NCBI GenBank assembly: GCA_030348875.1
Contig: JAUCEP010000002.1
Span: 1,939,001-2,003,000, forward strand
DNA length: 64,000 bases
Reading direction: 5' to 3'
Source of the DNA: Ureibacillus composti
Lineage (GTDB): Bacteria; Bacillota; Bacilli; Bacillales_A; Planococcaceae
Shown here one piece after another: positions 32,758-41,697 of the stretch (within the stretch, counting starts at the first letter, position 1; the number at the start of each line of letters is the position of its first letter). The notes beneath the pieces were generated by a model. That model searched no databases. It saw only the letters and a program-made list of their open reading frames with translations, and was not told the DNA's origin. The position numbers and the translations under genes are program-made.

Positions 32758-33210
32758 ATGAAAAAAATTATACCGAGAATCGATGAAAAAAGAACGAAAC
32801 TATCTTTGGAAAAAGCGTTAGAAAAATATCGCAAGTACTTAGTAACTCTACCTGTCGATTCTATGCCGACAATCACACCAATATACTCAATAATTCCACC
32901 AAGTAATACGTATTCATTTAAGAGTCAAACAGAAAACATTGCAATCGAACGAGTTGAGTTCGAAACTGAACGCTTACACTACATGAATAAGATCTTCAAG
33001 GCATTAGAGACTTTAAAAACTGAAGAAAGAAAAATAATTGTTGAGCGTTTTTTAAAAGAAGAAGTAAGTTATGACATTGAAATATGGACTGAATTAAACA
33101 TCGCAAAAAACAAATATTACAAATTAAAATGGGAAGCTATGTTGAGAATGGCCTTCGCACTGAAAGTTGAAGTTTATTTCAATGATAACGAAAGTGGTGT
33201 TGCCGTGTGA
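32758..33210 (+). CDS. ArpU-family late transcription regulator
   Basis: 150 residues. The first 60 vary, then a sigma-like helical region (LHYMNKIFKALETLKTEERK, IIVERFLKEE) and a recognition helix (NIAKNKYYKLKWEAMLRMAF). ArpU-type proteins resemble short sigma factors and switch on late packaging and lysis genes. CGGAGGGC upstream of ATG. It overlaps the recombinase gene by 4 bp. Confidence 0.82.
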   Translation: MKKIIPRIDEKRTKLSLEKALEKYRKYLVTLPVDSMPTITPIYSIIPPSNTYSFKSQTENIAIERVEFETERLHYMNKIFKALETLKTEERKIIVERFLKEEVSYDIEIWTELNIAKNKYYKLKWEAMLRMAFALKVEVYFNDNESGVAV

Positions 33211-33749
33211 CCAGAGTACAACCAATTCGCGACAAAGATTTATTGCAGGACATGAAGCAGTACTATAAAGAAACGAATGAACGTAATTACATTCTATTTT
33301 TAATCGGTATTCATACTGGACTGAGAATTTCGGATATCCTGAAGTTAAGGGTACGCGATGTACAAGGGTGGAACATCATTCTTAAAGAAAAGAAGACTAA
33401 AAAATATCAAGAAGTGAAAATGCCGAGCGAACTAAAAAAAGCAATAAGACAATATGTCGAGGATAAACCAAAAGACGAGTTCTTAATTAAAAGTCGTAAA
33501 GGCATTAACAAACCCATTACCAGAAAAAGAGCTTACGAGATTTTACGCGAAGCAGCTGAATATTTTGAATTAGAACGCGTTGGTACTCACACATTAAGAA
33601 AGACATACGGTTATCATCATTATAAAAAATTCAAAGATATTGCAACACTTCAAAAAGCATTAAATCATTCAGATCCTGCAGTGACATTGATATATATTGG
33701 TATAGTTCAGGACGAATTAAACGCCTTACAATCTAAAATCGATTGGTAA
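33207..33749 (+). CDS. Small tyrosine recombinase
   Basis: 180 residues: catalytic domain only. Arg in HTGLRISDILKLR, Lys in KKTKKYQEVKM, HTLRKTYGYHH (His-x-x-Arg), LNHSD (His) and TLIYIG (Tyr) are all present. It lacks arm- and core-binding domains, so it is not the prophage integrase at 18331-19491. Homologous short recombinases sit in this place, before the HNH-terminase module, in many Bacillus phages; their function is unknown. It may resolve concatemers or be regulatory. Confidence 0.85.
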   Translation: MTRVQPIRDKDLLQDMKQYYKETNERNYILFLIGIHTGLRISDILKLRVRDVQGWNIILKEKKTKKYQEVKMPSELKKAIRQYVEDKPKDEFLIKSRKGINKPITRKRAYEILREAAEYFELERVGTHTLRKTYGYHHYKKFKDIATLQKALNHSDPAVTLIYIGIVQDELNALQSKIDW

Positions 33750-33777
33750 ACCTTCTAGAGATAGAGGGTTTTTTATT
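33748..33777 (+). terminator. Terminator after small recombinase
   Basis: AACCTTCT/AGAGGGTT stem (one mismatch-type pair) with AGAGAT loop, followed by TTTTTATTTT. It sets the following TIR gene apart from the ArpU transcript. Confidence 0.7.
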
Positions 33778-34176
33778 TTAATAACTATATGACTATTAAA
33801 TTACAATGTGCCATTTTTCTGTAAATTAACATTCACTATTAAAGGTGTCTAGAAGCCTATATTTTAAGCGGATTTGGGAGCGTAGGTGAAAGTGACATAA
33901 TATCCGAATAGACACATTCAGAGGGCTAAAATAAGCGTTAAAAATTAGCAGAACAATAAACAAAACAACCACGAACTATTTATGGAGGAAAACGGGAGAA
34001 AATTGGGAGGATTTCGGGAGGATGAAGGGACACATTTTCAAAATCAAGGTGTTATATTGGTATTAGCAATAATAGAAAGAATGAATTAGAAACATATAAC
34101 ATTTCTTACTACTAAAATCTAGTACTGACAAACATTTCCTCTTAATTTAATATATAATCGAGAGGAGAGAAAAACT
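33778..34176. promoter_or_regulatory. Non-coding region before TIR gene, with G-rich repeats
   Basis: About 400 bp without a gene. From 33982 to 34028 short G-tracts recur every 8-12 bp (GGAGG, GGGAG, GGGAGG, GGGAGG, GGG). TATAAT at 34153-34158 is a likely -10 for the TIR gene, with CTGACA at 34125-34130 too far upstream (22 bp) to be a standard -35. Function of the G-rich block is unknown. Confidence 0.4.
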
Positions 34177-34956
34177 ATGCAAGTTTTTTTAAGTTGGTCA
34201 GGAAATGAAAGTAAACAGTTAGCTGAAATTTTTAAGGACTGGTTACCAAACGTTTTACAATATGTTGAACCGTATATGTCATCACAAGATATCGGGCTAG
34301 GTGAAAGATGGAATGAAAATATCACTAAAAACTTAAGTGATACTAATTTCGGTTTAATATTTGTTACACCAAGCAATATAAAAGCACCATGGATAAATTA
34401 TGAAGCAGGTGCTTTAGCAAAAACTTTGGATTCGAGAGTTATACCAATACTTTACAAAGCTGATACCATGCTTCTTCAAGAGGGACCTCTAAAGCAATTT
34501 CAATCAGCAAAAAATTTAGATAAAGATAGTGTCCATAGATTGATTAAAGAAATAAATACTTGTAAAAAAGAAAATAATTTAAATATTGAAAGACTTAACA
34601 AGTCATTTGACATGTGGTGGCCTCAACTTGAGTCGCTGTTAAGTACTATAGAATCTGAATCTACTTCACAAAACCTTACTGAATCACCAGATGAAAAAGA
34701 AATATTATCGATGATAGTAAGGAAGCTAAATGATCAAGAAAAACTATTAAAAGAAAAACAAAATAGAATCGATTTAAGAAAGCCTCTTCCAACGGACATA
34801 CGTTTTATAAAAGAAATAAAAATGACAACAACTGAAGTGTTTGATTGTTTGGTAAAATGTGAGGATTTAGAGGTGCCAGAAGAAGTTGTAAATACCCTAA
34901 AAGTGACTGCTGAAAGATTGAAGTCGATGTATATGTATTTGAGTAACCGTAGCTAA
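34177..34956 (+). CDS. TIR-domain protein (candidate NADase-type defence effector)
   Basis: 259 residues. Residues 1-130 are a TIR domain: MQVFLSWSGNESKQLAEIF (first strand and helix), a BB-loop-like SSQDIGLGERW segment, FGLIFVTPSNI, and APWINYEAGAL, where W-x-x-x-E holds the Glu equivalent to the catalytic residue of NAD-cleaving TIRs. Residues 130-259 are helical with a coiled coil, a possible sensor or oligomerisation part. GAGAGGAGAG precedes ATG. A terminator begins within the stop codon, so the gene is a one-gene cassette between recombinase and packaging genes. Defence or superinfection exclusion is inferred. Confidence 0.82.
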   Translation: MQVFLSWSGNESKQLAEIFKDWLPNVLQYVEPYMSSQDIGLGERWNENITKNLSDTNFGLIFVTPSNIKAPWINYEAGALAKTLDSRVIPILYKADTMLLQEGPLKQFQSAKNLDKDSVHRLIKEINTCKKENNLNIERLNKSFDMWWPQLESLLSTIESESTSQNLTESPDEKEILSMIVRKLNDQEKLLKEKQNRIDLRKPLPTDIRFIKEIKMTTTEVFDCLVKCEDLEVPEEVVNTLKVTAERLKSMYMYLSNRS

Positions 34957-34979
34957 TTGTCAGCTACGGTTTTCTTTTT
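34947..34979 (+). terminator. Terminator overlapping TIR stop codon
   Basis: CCGTAGCT/AGCTACGG stem with a 7-nt loop, followed by TTTTCTTTTTG. The last two codons and the TAA of the TIR gene lie in the stem. Confidence 0.85.
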
Positions 34980-35007
34980 GTATAAACGTAGAAAGAAGTG
35001 AGGAACC

Positions 35008-35307
35008 ATGTTAGAACACACTTGGGAAGCCAATAAGTTCTATAAATCTGGGCAATGGCAGAAGTGTAGAGCTTCTTACATCCAATCAGTTTTTGGTCTT
35101 TGTGAACGATGTGGTGAACCAGGTAAGATTGTTCATCACAAAAAGTACATCAATGCACAGAACGTTAACGATCCATTCATTACATTAAACCATGACAACC
35201 TTGAGTTACTTTGCCAGAACTGTCACAATAGAGAGCATTTCGAAATACATTCACCGATTCGTGAAGGCCTGAAGTTTGATGAAGAGGGAAATTTAATCGA
35301 GGCATAG
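35008..35307 (+). CDS. HNH endonuclease of the packaging module
   Basis: 99 residues. Two zinc-knuckle pairs (LCERCGEPG and LCQNCHNREHF) flank the HNH core (KIVHHKKYI, NHDNLELLC). HNH proteins next to terminases of cos-type HK97-like phages are required with TerL for specific cos cleavage. ATG with AAGTGAGGA upstream. Immediately followed by the candidate cos region. Confidence 0.92.
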   Translation: MLEHTWEANKFYKSGQWQKCRASYIQSVFGLCERCGEPGKIVHHKKYINAQNVNDPFITLNHDNLELLCQNCHNREHFEIHSPIREGLKFDEEGNLIEA

Positions 35308-35440
35308 CCCCCCTATTATATTTTAAAAACACCGTTGTCTAGGGACCGGAGTGGGAGCTTCAAATAACACACAGGTCATTTTGCAGCCCCCCCTACTATG
35401 AAAAAGTCGATGTTTCGGACAAGAAAGGAGGAGTTTTTCA
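35308..35440 (+). other. Candidate cos packaging site
   Basis: 133 bp between HNH and TerS. Near-identical C-rich repeats AGCCCCCCTATTAT (from 35306) and AGCCCCCCCTACTAT (from 35385) flank GTCTAGGGACCGGAGTGGGA. C- and G-rich tracts around a GGACCGG-like centre in exactly this place are typical of cos sites of HNH-type Gram-positive phages. Cut position not visible from one sequence. Confidence 0.55.
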
Positions 35441-35806
35441 ATGGCTATCAGAAAACCAAAAAAAAGTACTGCAATTAAAAAAGAAATCAAGCGATTGGAC
35501 ACTATCCTTGCAAACGTTGATGAAACAAAAAAGTCATTAGTGGAAGGGTTAATAAAACGAGCTGCATTTATGAGAGCAACTTTAGAAGAAATGGAAATCG
35601 ACTTAGATGAAAATGGATTCACGGAAATGTTTAGTCAATCCGAGCATCAAGATCCCTACGAAAGAGTTAGACCAGTTGCAACTCAGTATCAAACAATGAA
35701 TAAAAACTATCAGGCAATCATGAAACAACTAACAGATTTATTACCTAAAGGACCACCTAAAGAGGGTGATGATGGCTTTGAAGCTTTCGTGATGAATCGT
35801 GACTAG
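35441..35806 (+). CDS. terS: Terminase small subunit, P27 family
   Basis: 121 residues. The layout RKPKKSTAIKKEIKRLDTIL, IKRAAFMRATLEEMEIDL and the Pro-rich tail (LLPKGPPKEG) matches P27-type small terminases. It recognises the packaging site and recruits TerL. AAAGGAGGAG upstream of ATG. Overlaps terL by 8 bp. Confidence 0.85.
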   Translation: MAIRKPKKSTAIKKEIKRLDTILANVDETKKSLVEGLIKRAAFMRATLEEMEIDLDENGFTEMFSQSEHQDPYERVRPVATQYQTMNKNYQAIMKQLTDLLPKGPPKEGDDGFEAFVMNRD

Positions 35807-37499
35807 AGAAAAGGTTGCTTATCCATTAGTCTATAATCCTATCATTCAATACTTTAATGATATTGAGAATAGCTCAGTAACTGTCGGCAAAAAAGTATTC
35901 ACCATTTATAAGTATCTTAAAGAATGCATAGATGATGACAGCGAAAGTGAATATGAATACAGTCCAAAAAGAGCAAATCACGCTTTAGAGTTTGTTGAAA
36001 ACTTCTGTAAACACTCAAAAGGAAAATGGGGCGGTCAGCCGATTGTATTAGAACTGTGGCAAAAAGCTTTTATTGCTGCGAGTTTTGGATTTGTTCATAA
36101 AATTGATGGCACTCGAAAATATAGAGAAATCTTATTAGTAGTCGCTCGTAAAAATGGAAAGTCAACAATCGCTTCTGCTATTGGTTTGTACCTATTAATT
36201 GCAGATGGCGAACCAGGTGCAGAGGTTTATGCAATTGCTACGAAGAAAGACCAAGCAAAATTGGTGTGGTTAGATGCCAAACGAATGGTGAATAAATCTC
36301 CTATACTTAGAAAGCGAATCAAACCTCTTGTAAGTGAATTAAGAGCAGACGCATTTGACGCTTCATTCAAACCATTAGGAAGCGACAGCGAAACGTTAGA
36401 TGGTCTTAATGTTCACGGTTCAATGATGGATGAAATTCATGCCTGGAAAGACAAGAATCTTTACGATGTAATAGTTGATGGTATGTCAGCACGTGAACAA
36501 CCAATGAATTTCATGATTACAACAGCAGGAACTATTCGTGAGTCAGTTTACGACATGAAGTATGAAGAAGCGGAAATGTTGCTAAACGGATTATATGACC
36601 CTGATGGATATAAGGATCCTCGATTCCTCCCAATTATTTACGAGTTAGACAATCGTGAAGAATGGACGGATGAAAGTTGTTGGCCAAAAGCGAACCCCGG
36701 TCTTGGGACTATCAAGAAAATAGATCAACTACGTACCAAAGTAAATAAAGCAAAAGCAAATCCTTTATTGGTGAAGAATTTACTGACGAAGGATTTTAAT
36801 ATTCGCGAAACTGGTACAGAAACTTGGTTAGCGTTTGAAGAATTAAACAACAAGTTACAATTTGACATTACTCAACTTAAACCAAATTACGGTATAGGTG
36901 GAGCTGACTTATCAAAAACAACAGACTTGACTGCTGCAAAAGTCATTTTCATGTTACCGAATGATGAGAATATTTATGTAACCCAAATGTATTGGCTACC
37001 TGAAGAGTTATTGGAACAACGAGCCAAAGAAGATAAGATACCATACGATTTGTGGTATGAACGAGGACTATTACGAACAACACCAGGTAACAAAGTACAT
37101 CCGAAATTTGTAACAGAATGGTTCTTAGAAGTTCGAGAAGAATTTGATTTATATATTCCTTGGATTGGATACGATGCCTGGTCAGCTGAATATTGGGTAG
37201 AAGAAATGAAAGGACATTTCGGTGCTGAAGCAATGATACCTGTTATTCAGGGTAAGAAAACATTATCAGGTCCTATGCATAATTTAGGTGCTGACATAAA
37301 AGCGAAACGTGTAATTTACAACAACAATCCTATCGATAAATGGTGTTTATCGAATACATCGGTTGAAATGGATAAGAACGGTAATATCCAACCACATAAA
37401 GGCACAAATCAACGTAGACGTATCGACGGTACAGCTGCACTTTTAAATGCTTACGTAGTACTTCAAGACAAAATGAGCGAGTACGTCAATATGATTTAA
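35799..37499 (+). CDS. terL: Terminase large subunit
   Basis: 566 residues. ATPase part (about 1-290): Walker A-like VARKNGKSTIASAIG, Walker B-like HGSMMDEIHAW, coupling motif MITTAGT. Nuclease part (about 340-560): GGADLSKTTDLTA, YDAWSAEYW and RRIDGTAALLNAY, with acidic metal ligands in place. It pumps and cuts phage DNA. GTG start overlapping terS. Confidence 0.95.
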   Translation: MTREKVAYPLVYNPIIQYFNDIENSSVTVGKKVFTIYKYLKECIDDDSESEYEYSPKRANHALEFVENFCKHSKGKWGGQPIVLELWQKAFIAASFGFVHKIDGTRKYREILLVVARKNGKSTIASAIGLYLLIADGEPGAEVYAIATKKDQAKLVWLDAKRMVNKSPILRKRIKPLVSELRADAFDASFKPLGSDSETLDGLNVHGSMMDEIHAWKDKNLYDVIVDGMSAREQPMNFMITTAGTIRESVYDMKYEEAEMLLNGLYDPDGYKDPRFLPIIYELDNREEWTDESCWPKANPGLGTIKKIDQLRTKVNKAKANPLLVKNLLTKDFNIRETGTETWLAFEELNNKLQFDITQLKPNYGIGGADLSKTTDLTAAKVIFMLPNDENIYVTQMYWLPEELLEQRAKEDKIPYDLWYERGLLRTTPGNKVHPKFVTEWFLEVREEFDLYIPWIGYDAWSAEYWVEEMKGHFGAEAMIPVIQGKKTLSGPMHNLGADIKAKRVIYNNNPIDKWCLSNTSVEMDKNGNIQPHKGTNQRRRIDGTAALLNAYVVLQDKMSEYVNMI

Positions 37500-37518
37500 G
37501 GGAGGTGAGAACAAAAAC

Positions 37519-38745
37519 ATGGGATTATTCGAAAAAATGTTTGGTAAGAAGGTAAATAGTCAGCCTTCCACACAACGATTTGAACTCATTAACGATGATA
37601 GGGGCGGTTTTTATAATTGGAATGGAAACCTATATAAGTCGGACATTATTCGCTCAGCAATACGTCCTGAAGTTACCGCCATAGGAAAGTTAGTAGCTAA
37701 ACACATTCAGCGAAATTCACGTGGATTAAAAATTAATCCGAACGAGAATCTCGCTTTTTTATTGAAAAGACCGAATCCGATTATGTCGATGCAAGTCTTC
37801 CAAGAGAAAATGGCGGTACAACTTGCGTTGAACCATAACGCATTTGCTTATATTGTGCGTGATGAGATGCTGAATGTTACAGCTATTTATCCACTTCCAG
37901 CTTCATCTGTGGAAGTAAAAGAGGGCGTTTTAGGTGATATGTTCCTAAAATTTTACTTCAATAATGGAAAAATCATGACAATTCCATACGATGATGTTAT
38001 TCATTTGCGTAGGGATTTCAATAATGACGACTTCTTTGCAGACCATCCAGGAGAAGCGTTGTTATCTTTAATGGAGATTGTGAATACAACAGACCAAGGT
38101 GTTATTAAGGCTATAAAAAATAGCGCAGTAATTAAATGGTTATTGAAATTCAAATCTGTCCTTAAAGATGATGACATGATTGCACAAGTTAAAAAGTTTA
38201 ATGCAAATTACTTGTCTATCGACAATAAAAACGGTGGTGCAGCAGCTACTGATTCTCGTTATGATCTCGAACAAGTGAAGAATGAAGCTTATGTACCTGA
38301 TGATAAGCAAGCAACGAATACCATTCAACGTGTGTATTCGTTTTTTAATACCAACGATGATATTGTCCAATCAAAATACGATGAAAACAAATGGAACGCT
38401 TGGTATGAAGCGCGAATAGAACCAGTGGCTATGCAATTTTCTAGCGAACTAACATTTAAGATTTTTAGTCGAGTAGAGTTGCGGAAAGGTCATGAAATAA
38501 TTTTTGAAACCTCTTCACTTCAATATGCAAGTATGCAAACGAAATTAAGTCTTGAAAAAATGGTTGACCGTGGGGCATTGACTCCAAATGAATGGAGAAC
38601 AATCTTAAATCTTCCTTCAATTGATGGCGGAGATAAGCCTATTCGCAGATTAGATACTGCACTTGTATCAAACGGAAATGTCGTTAAGGGAGGTGAGGCA
38701 GATGGAAAAAACGGAACTAAGGGAAATAACAACGCAGAAGATTGA
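37519..38745 (+). CDS. Portal protein, HK97 type
   Basis: 408 residues. Characteristic segments: SDIIRSAIRPEVTAIGKLVA, NENLAFLLKRPNPIMS, the stem region and LEKMVDRGALTPNEWRTILN. It forms the dodecameric DNA gate at one capsid vertex. AGGGAGGTGAG upstream. The 3' end overlaps the protease gene by 44 bp. Confidence 0.93.
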   Translation: MGLFEKMFGKKVNSQPSTQRFELINDDRGGFYNWNGNLYKSDIIRSAIRPEVTAIGKLVAKHIQRNSRGLKINPNENLAFLLKRPNPIMSMQVFQEKMAVQLALNHNAFAYIVRDEMLNVTAIYPLPASSVEVKEGVLGDMFLKFYFNNGKIMTIPYDDVIHLRRDFNNDDFFADHPGEALLSLMEIVNTTDQGVIKAIKNSAVIKWLLKFKSVLKDDDMIAQVKKFNANYLSIDNKNGGAAATDSRYDLEQVKNEAYVPDDKQATNTIQRVYSFFNTNDDIVQSKYDENKWNAWYEARIEPVAMQFSSELTFKIFSRVELRKGHEIIFETSSLQYASMQTKLSLEKMVDRGALTPNEWRTILNLPSIDGGDKPIRRLDTALVSNGNVVKGGEADGKNGTKGNNNAED

Positions 38746-39286
38746 AATCCGAGAAGATGACCAAGGTAACCGAACACTTATTGGGTATGCGGTTAAATGG
38801 GAAAAGAAATCACATGTATTAGGCTATTATCGTAAGTTTCGCGAACAATTCAAACAAGGCGCTTTTACAGAATCTTTGCAGATAGACGACCAACGTTTTC
38901 TATGGTCTCATGATACTTCGAAGGTGTTGGGGAGAACAAAAAATAACACCCTTAGACTTCTTGAGGATTCAGTGGGATTGCGTTTCGAATTAGACTTACC
39001 AAAAACAACTCTAGGTAACGACACTTATGAATCGATTAAACGCGGTGATGTGGATGGAGTAAGTTTCGGATTTAATATGATAGCCGAAGACATCGAAGAA
39101 CCAGATGATGATTTAATGCTACGTACAATTACAAAAGCAAGGTTGTTGGAAGTAAGCGCAGTAGCGTTCCCAGCTTATCCGGATTCAGAAGTTAGCGCTA
39201 GAGGTTATGATCCATACAAAGAACATATCGAAAAAAGAATGCGTTCGGAAAAACGCAAACGATTATATTTACAAACATTAATTTAA
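38702..39286 (+). CDS. Prohead maturation protease, HK97 family
   Basis: 194 residues from ATG 38702 (GGGAGGTGAGG upstream). Herpes-assemblin-like serine protease: LIGYAVKWEKKS, the catalytic His in LWSHDTSKVLGRT, and the Ser in GVSFGF. It cuts scaffold or delta domain of the capsid protein during maturation. Confidence 0.92.
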   Translation: MEKTELREITTQKIEIREDDQGNRTLIGYAVKWEKKSHVLGYYRKFREQFKQGAFTESLQIDDQRFLWSHDTSKVLGRTKNNTLRLLEDSVGLRFELDLPKTTLGNDTYESIKRGDVDGVSFGFNMIAEDIEEPDDDLMLRTITKARLLEVSAVAFPAYPDSEVSARGYDPYKEHIEKRMRSEKRKRLYLQTLI

Positions 39287-39303
39287 AAAGGCGGTATTTT
39301 ACT

Positions 39304-40479
39304 ATGAATAAAGAACAATTATTAGCAAGAAAAGCAGAAATTGCAGCAATATTAGCAGATGAAACACGCTCAATTGATAACTTAGACGAACTCGAGACAG
39401 AACTACGTGATATTAACTCGCAAATCGCTTCAATCGAAAAACGTGAGCAATTAATGAGTGAAGCTCGTTCGATTAACGAAAGTTCAGCAAATGCCCAAAC
39501 TATTACTACTTTCAATGGTATTCTACAAAATGAAAACCGTTGTGCAGAACAAAAAGAAACTGAATACCGTCAAGCTTTCATGAACTACGTGCTACGTGGT
39601 GAAAAAATCCCTACTGAATTACGTGAAACAACTTTAACAACTGATGTTGGTTCTGTTATTCCGCAAACAGTTTTAAACCGTATCATTGAAAAGCTTGAAG
39701 CTACAGGTATGATTTTACCGTTAGTAACTCGCACATCAATTAAAGGTGGCGTAACTGTTCCAACTTCAACAGTAAAACCAACTGCTTCATGGGTTGCTGA
39801 AGGTGCTGGCTCAACTACTCAAAAGAAAAATACTGGAACAATTACATTTAGCTATCACAAACTACGTTGTGCGGTTGCGGTATCGATTGAAGTAGATACA
39901 ATGGCGCTTGCGGTATTTGAACAAACGTTAATTAACAATGTTGTTGAAGCTATGACTAAAGCAATTGAACAAGCAATTATCTCTGGTGACGGAATCGGCA
40001 AACCAAAAGGAATCCTTGCTGAAACTCCAGAAGCTGGACAAGCGCTTGATGTTGCGAAGTTAGAATATAAAACTTTAGCAAATGCAGAAGGCGCATTACC
40101 GCTTGAATATGAAGCTGGCGCTATTTGGGTAATGACAAAGAAAACATTCACTGACTTCCAAGCCATGACAGATTTAAACGATCAACCAATTGCGCGTGTC
40201 AACTATGGTATTGGTGGAGCAACTGAACGTACATTATTAGGTCGTCGCGTTGTTCTTTGTAACTATGTTGATTCATTCTCAACTGCGGCAGTGGGTAATC
40301 CATTCGCATTCTTATTCAACTTCAACGACTACATATTAAACACTAACTACCAAATGGGTGTTAAGAAATATGAAGACAACGAAACTGATGATCTTGTAAC
40401 AAAAGCGATCATGGTTGTGGATGGAAAAGTAATTGAAAAAGGTTCATTAGTAGTATTGAAAAAAGCGGCAGCAGTTTAA
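39304..40479 (+). CDS. Major capsid protein, HK97 fold
   Basis: 391 residues. The first 100 residues are a charged coiled coil (LARKAEIAAILADETRSIDN), the delta domain expected to be removed by the protease. The coat starts around TTLTTDVGSVIPQTVLNRII with the typical E-loop (TASWVAEGAG) and P-domain motifs. No separate scaffold gene is needed. AAGGCGG upstream. Confidence 0.95.
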   Translation: MNKEQLLARKAEIAAILADETRSIDNLDELETELRDINSQIASIEKREQLMSEARSINESSANAQTITTFNGILQNENRCAEQKETEYRQAFMNYVLRGEKIPTELRETTLTTDVGSVIPQTVLNRIIEKLEATGMILPLVTRTSIKGGVTVPTSTVKPTASWVAEGAGSTTQKKNTGTITFSYHKLRCAVAVSIEVDTMALAVFEQTLINNVVEAMTKAIEQAIISGDGIGKPKGILAETPEAGQALDVAKLEYKTLANAEGALPLEYEAGAIWVMTKKTFTDFQAMTDLNDQPIARVNYGIGGATERTLLGRRVVLCNYVDSFSTAAVGNPFAFLFNFNDYILNTNYQMGVKKYEDNETDDLVTKAIMVVDGKVIEKGSLVVLKKAAAV

Positions 40480-40497
40480 TTGAAAGGGTGAACCTGA

Positions 40498-40803
40498 ATG
40501 AGTAAATATATCGTTACAAAAGCATTTTTTGATAAAAATACAGGTATTGGTTATAACCCAGAGAACACGTTCGAGTCAGAGGATTTAGAGCGTGTTTCTT
40601 TTTTAGGTAATCAAGGTTTTATTCATGTACCAGGTACAGAAGTAGAGAACCATGATTCTAATGACGAACCAACTCTTAAAGATTTAAAAGTAAAAGCAAA
40701 AGAGTTAGGTCTAGAAGGTTATTCTAATCTTAGCAAAGATGAATTGGTTGCTCTAATCGAATCGGCTGAAAAAGTCGGTGATGATAATGCTGGAGAAAAT
40801 TAA
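40498..40803 (+). CDS. Small head protein with C-terminal HeH/SAP-like fold
   Basis: 101 residues. The C-terminus (PTLKDLKVKAKELGLEGYSN, LSKDELVALIE) is a LEM/HeH helix-extended-helix, as in small proteins beside capsid genes in many Firmicute phages. Role is possibly head decoration or DNA contact. GAAAGGGTG upstream. Confidence 0.65.
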   Translation: MSKYIVTKAFFDKNTGIGYNPENTFESEDLERVSFLGNQGFIHVPGTEVENHDSNDEPTLKDLKVKAKELGLEGYSNLSKDELVALIESAEKVGDDNAGEN

Positions 40804-41056
40804 AAAATCTTTACGTGTTACTCACAATTCACTAGATGTTGAAATTCAAGACTTAATTGATGCGGCACTTGCTGATTTACGAATCAGCGGTGTCGTGATT
40901 CTCGACTTTACAGATCCTTTAATAATCAGAGCTGTGACAGTTTACTGCAAAGCTCAATTTGGTTTAGAAAATGCAGATAGCGAAAAATATCAATCATCTT
41001 ATGAATCATTAAAAACGCATTTATCGTTAAGTGGTGAGTACAATGGCATTATTTAA
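40787..41056 (+). CDS. Head-tail connector (gp6-like)
   Basis: 89 residues from ATG 40787; an in-frame GTG lies at 40778. Short helical protein (HNSLDVEIQDLIDAALADLR, IRAVTVYCKAQFGLEN) of the phage DNA-packaging/gp6 family that forms a ring beneath the portal. Overlaps both neighbours. Confidence 0.78.
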   Translation: MLEKIKKSLRVTHNSLDVEIQDLIDAALADLRISGVVILDFTDPLIIRAVTVYCKAQFGLENADSEKYQSSYESLKTHLSLSGEYNGII

Positions 41057-41348
41057 AGAAGTTGTGAAATTGATATCAACATCATTCACTGTGGATGAAT
41101 TGTTTCAAGAAGTAGAAGCGAAAACAGAACGTGAAGTATTTGCAGATAAACGAAGCGCTTCACAATCTGAATTTTTCAACGCTGGACAAATTGGTTTGAA
41201 ACCTCAATATGTCTTTACTATTCGATTGAGCGAATATGCAGATGAAACAGAATTGGTTTATAACGGAAAAACTTATTCTATTTATCGCACATATGAAAAA
41301 GGCGAAAATATTGAACTTCATAGTGAGGTGCGTGTAGGTGGCAATTAA
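41043..41348 (+). CDS. Head closure / head-tail adaptor protein
   Basis: 101 residues from ATG 41043 with GTGGTGAG upstream. The beta-rich layout (REVFADKRSASQSEFFNAGQ, VYNGKTYSIYRTYEKG-like end) matches SPP1 gp16-type stoppers that close the head. Overlaps the connector gene by 14 bp. Confidence 0.75.
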   Translation: MALFKEVVKLISTSFTVDELFQEVEAKTEREVFADKRSASQSEFFNAGQIGLKPQYVFTIRLSEYADETELVYNGKTYSIYRTYEKGENIELHSEVRVGGN

Positions 41349-41697
41349 CATAAGTGACCTAGTCAAAGAAATTAATCAAACACTCGCAGAATACTCACAC
41401 GGTGTCGGTGAAGAAATGGAAAAGGTGGCAGAAACAGTTGCCATGAAAGGCGTAAAAACACTTAAGTTACGAAGTCCAGAATTGACAGGAGACTACAAAA
41501 AAGGTTGGCGAGCAAAGAAAGTGGATGGTAAATGGGTTATTCACAATGCAACGAATTATCAGCTAACCCATTTACTCGAAAAAGGCCACGCTAAAGTAAG
41601 CGGTGGTCGAGTTGCTCCAAAAGTGCATATTGCTTCAGTCGAACAAGAAATGATTAGCGATTTTGTGGAAGGTGTAGAGGAGGCTATTAAAGGATGA
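41338..41697 (+). CDS. HK97 gp10-family tail completion protein
   Basis: 119 residues from GTG. The conserved part is RSPELTGDYKKGWRAKKVDG, HNATNYQLTHLLEKGHAK and HIASVEQEM, typical of the HK97 gp10 family, which joins head and tail. GAGGTGCG upstream; overlaps both neighbours. Confidence 0.85.
   Translation: MAINISDLVKEINQTLAEYSHGVGEEMEKVAETVAMKGVKTLKLRSPELTGDYKKGWRAKKVDGKWVIHNATNYQLTHLLEKGHAKVSGGRVAPKVHIASVEQEMISDFVEGVEEAIKG

Noticed and set aside
38140-38370. Reverse ORF within the portal gene
   Set aside because: Shadow frame; no start signal and the forward frame is a conserved portal protein.
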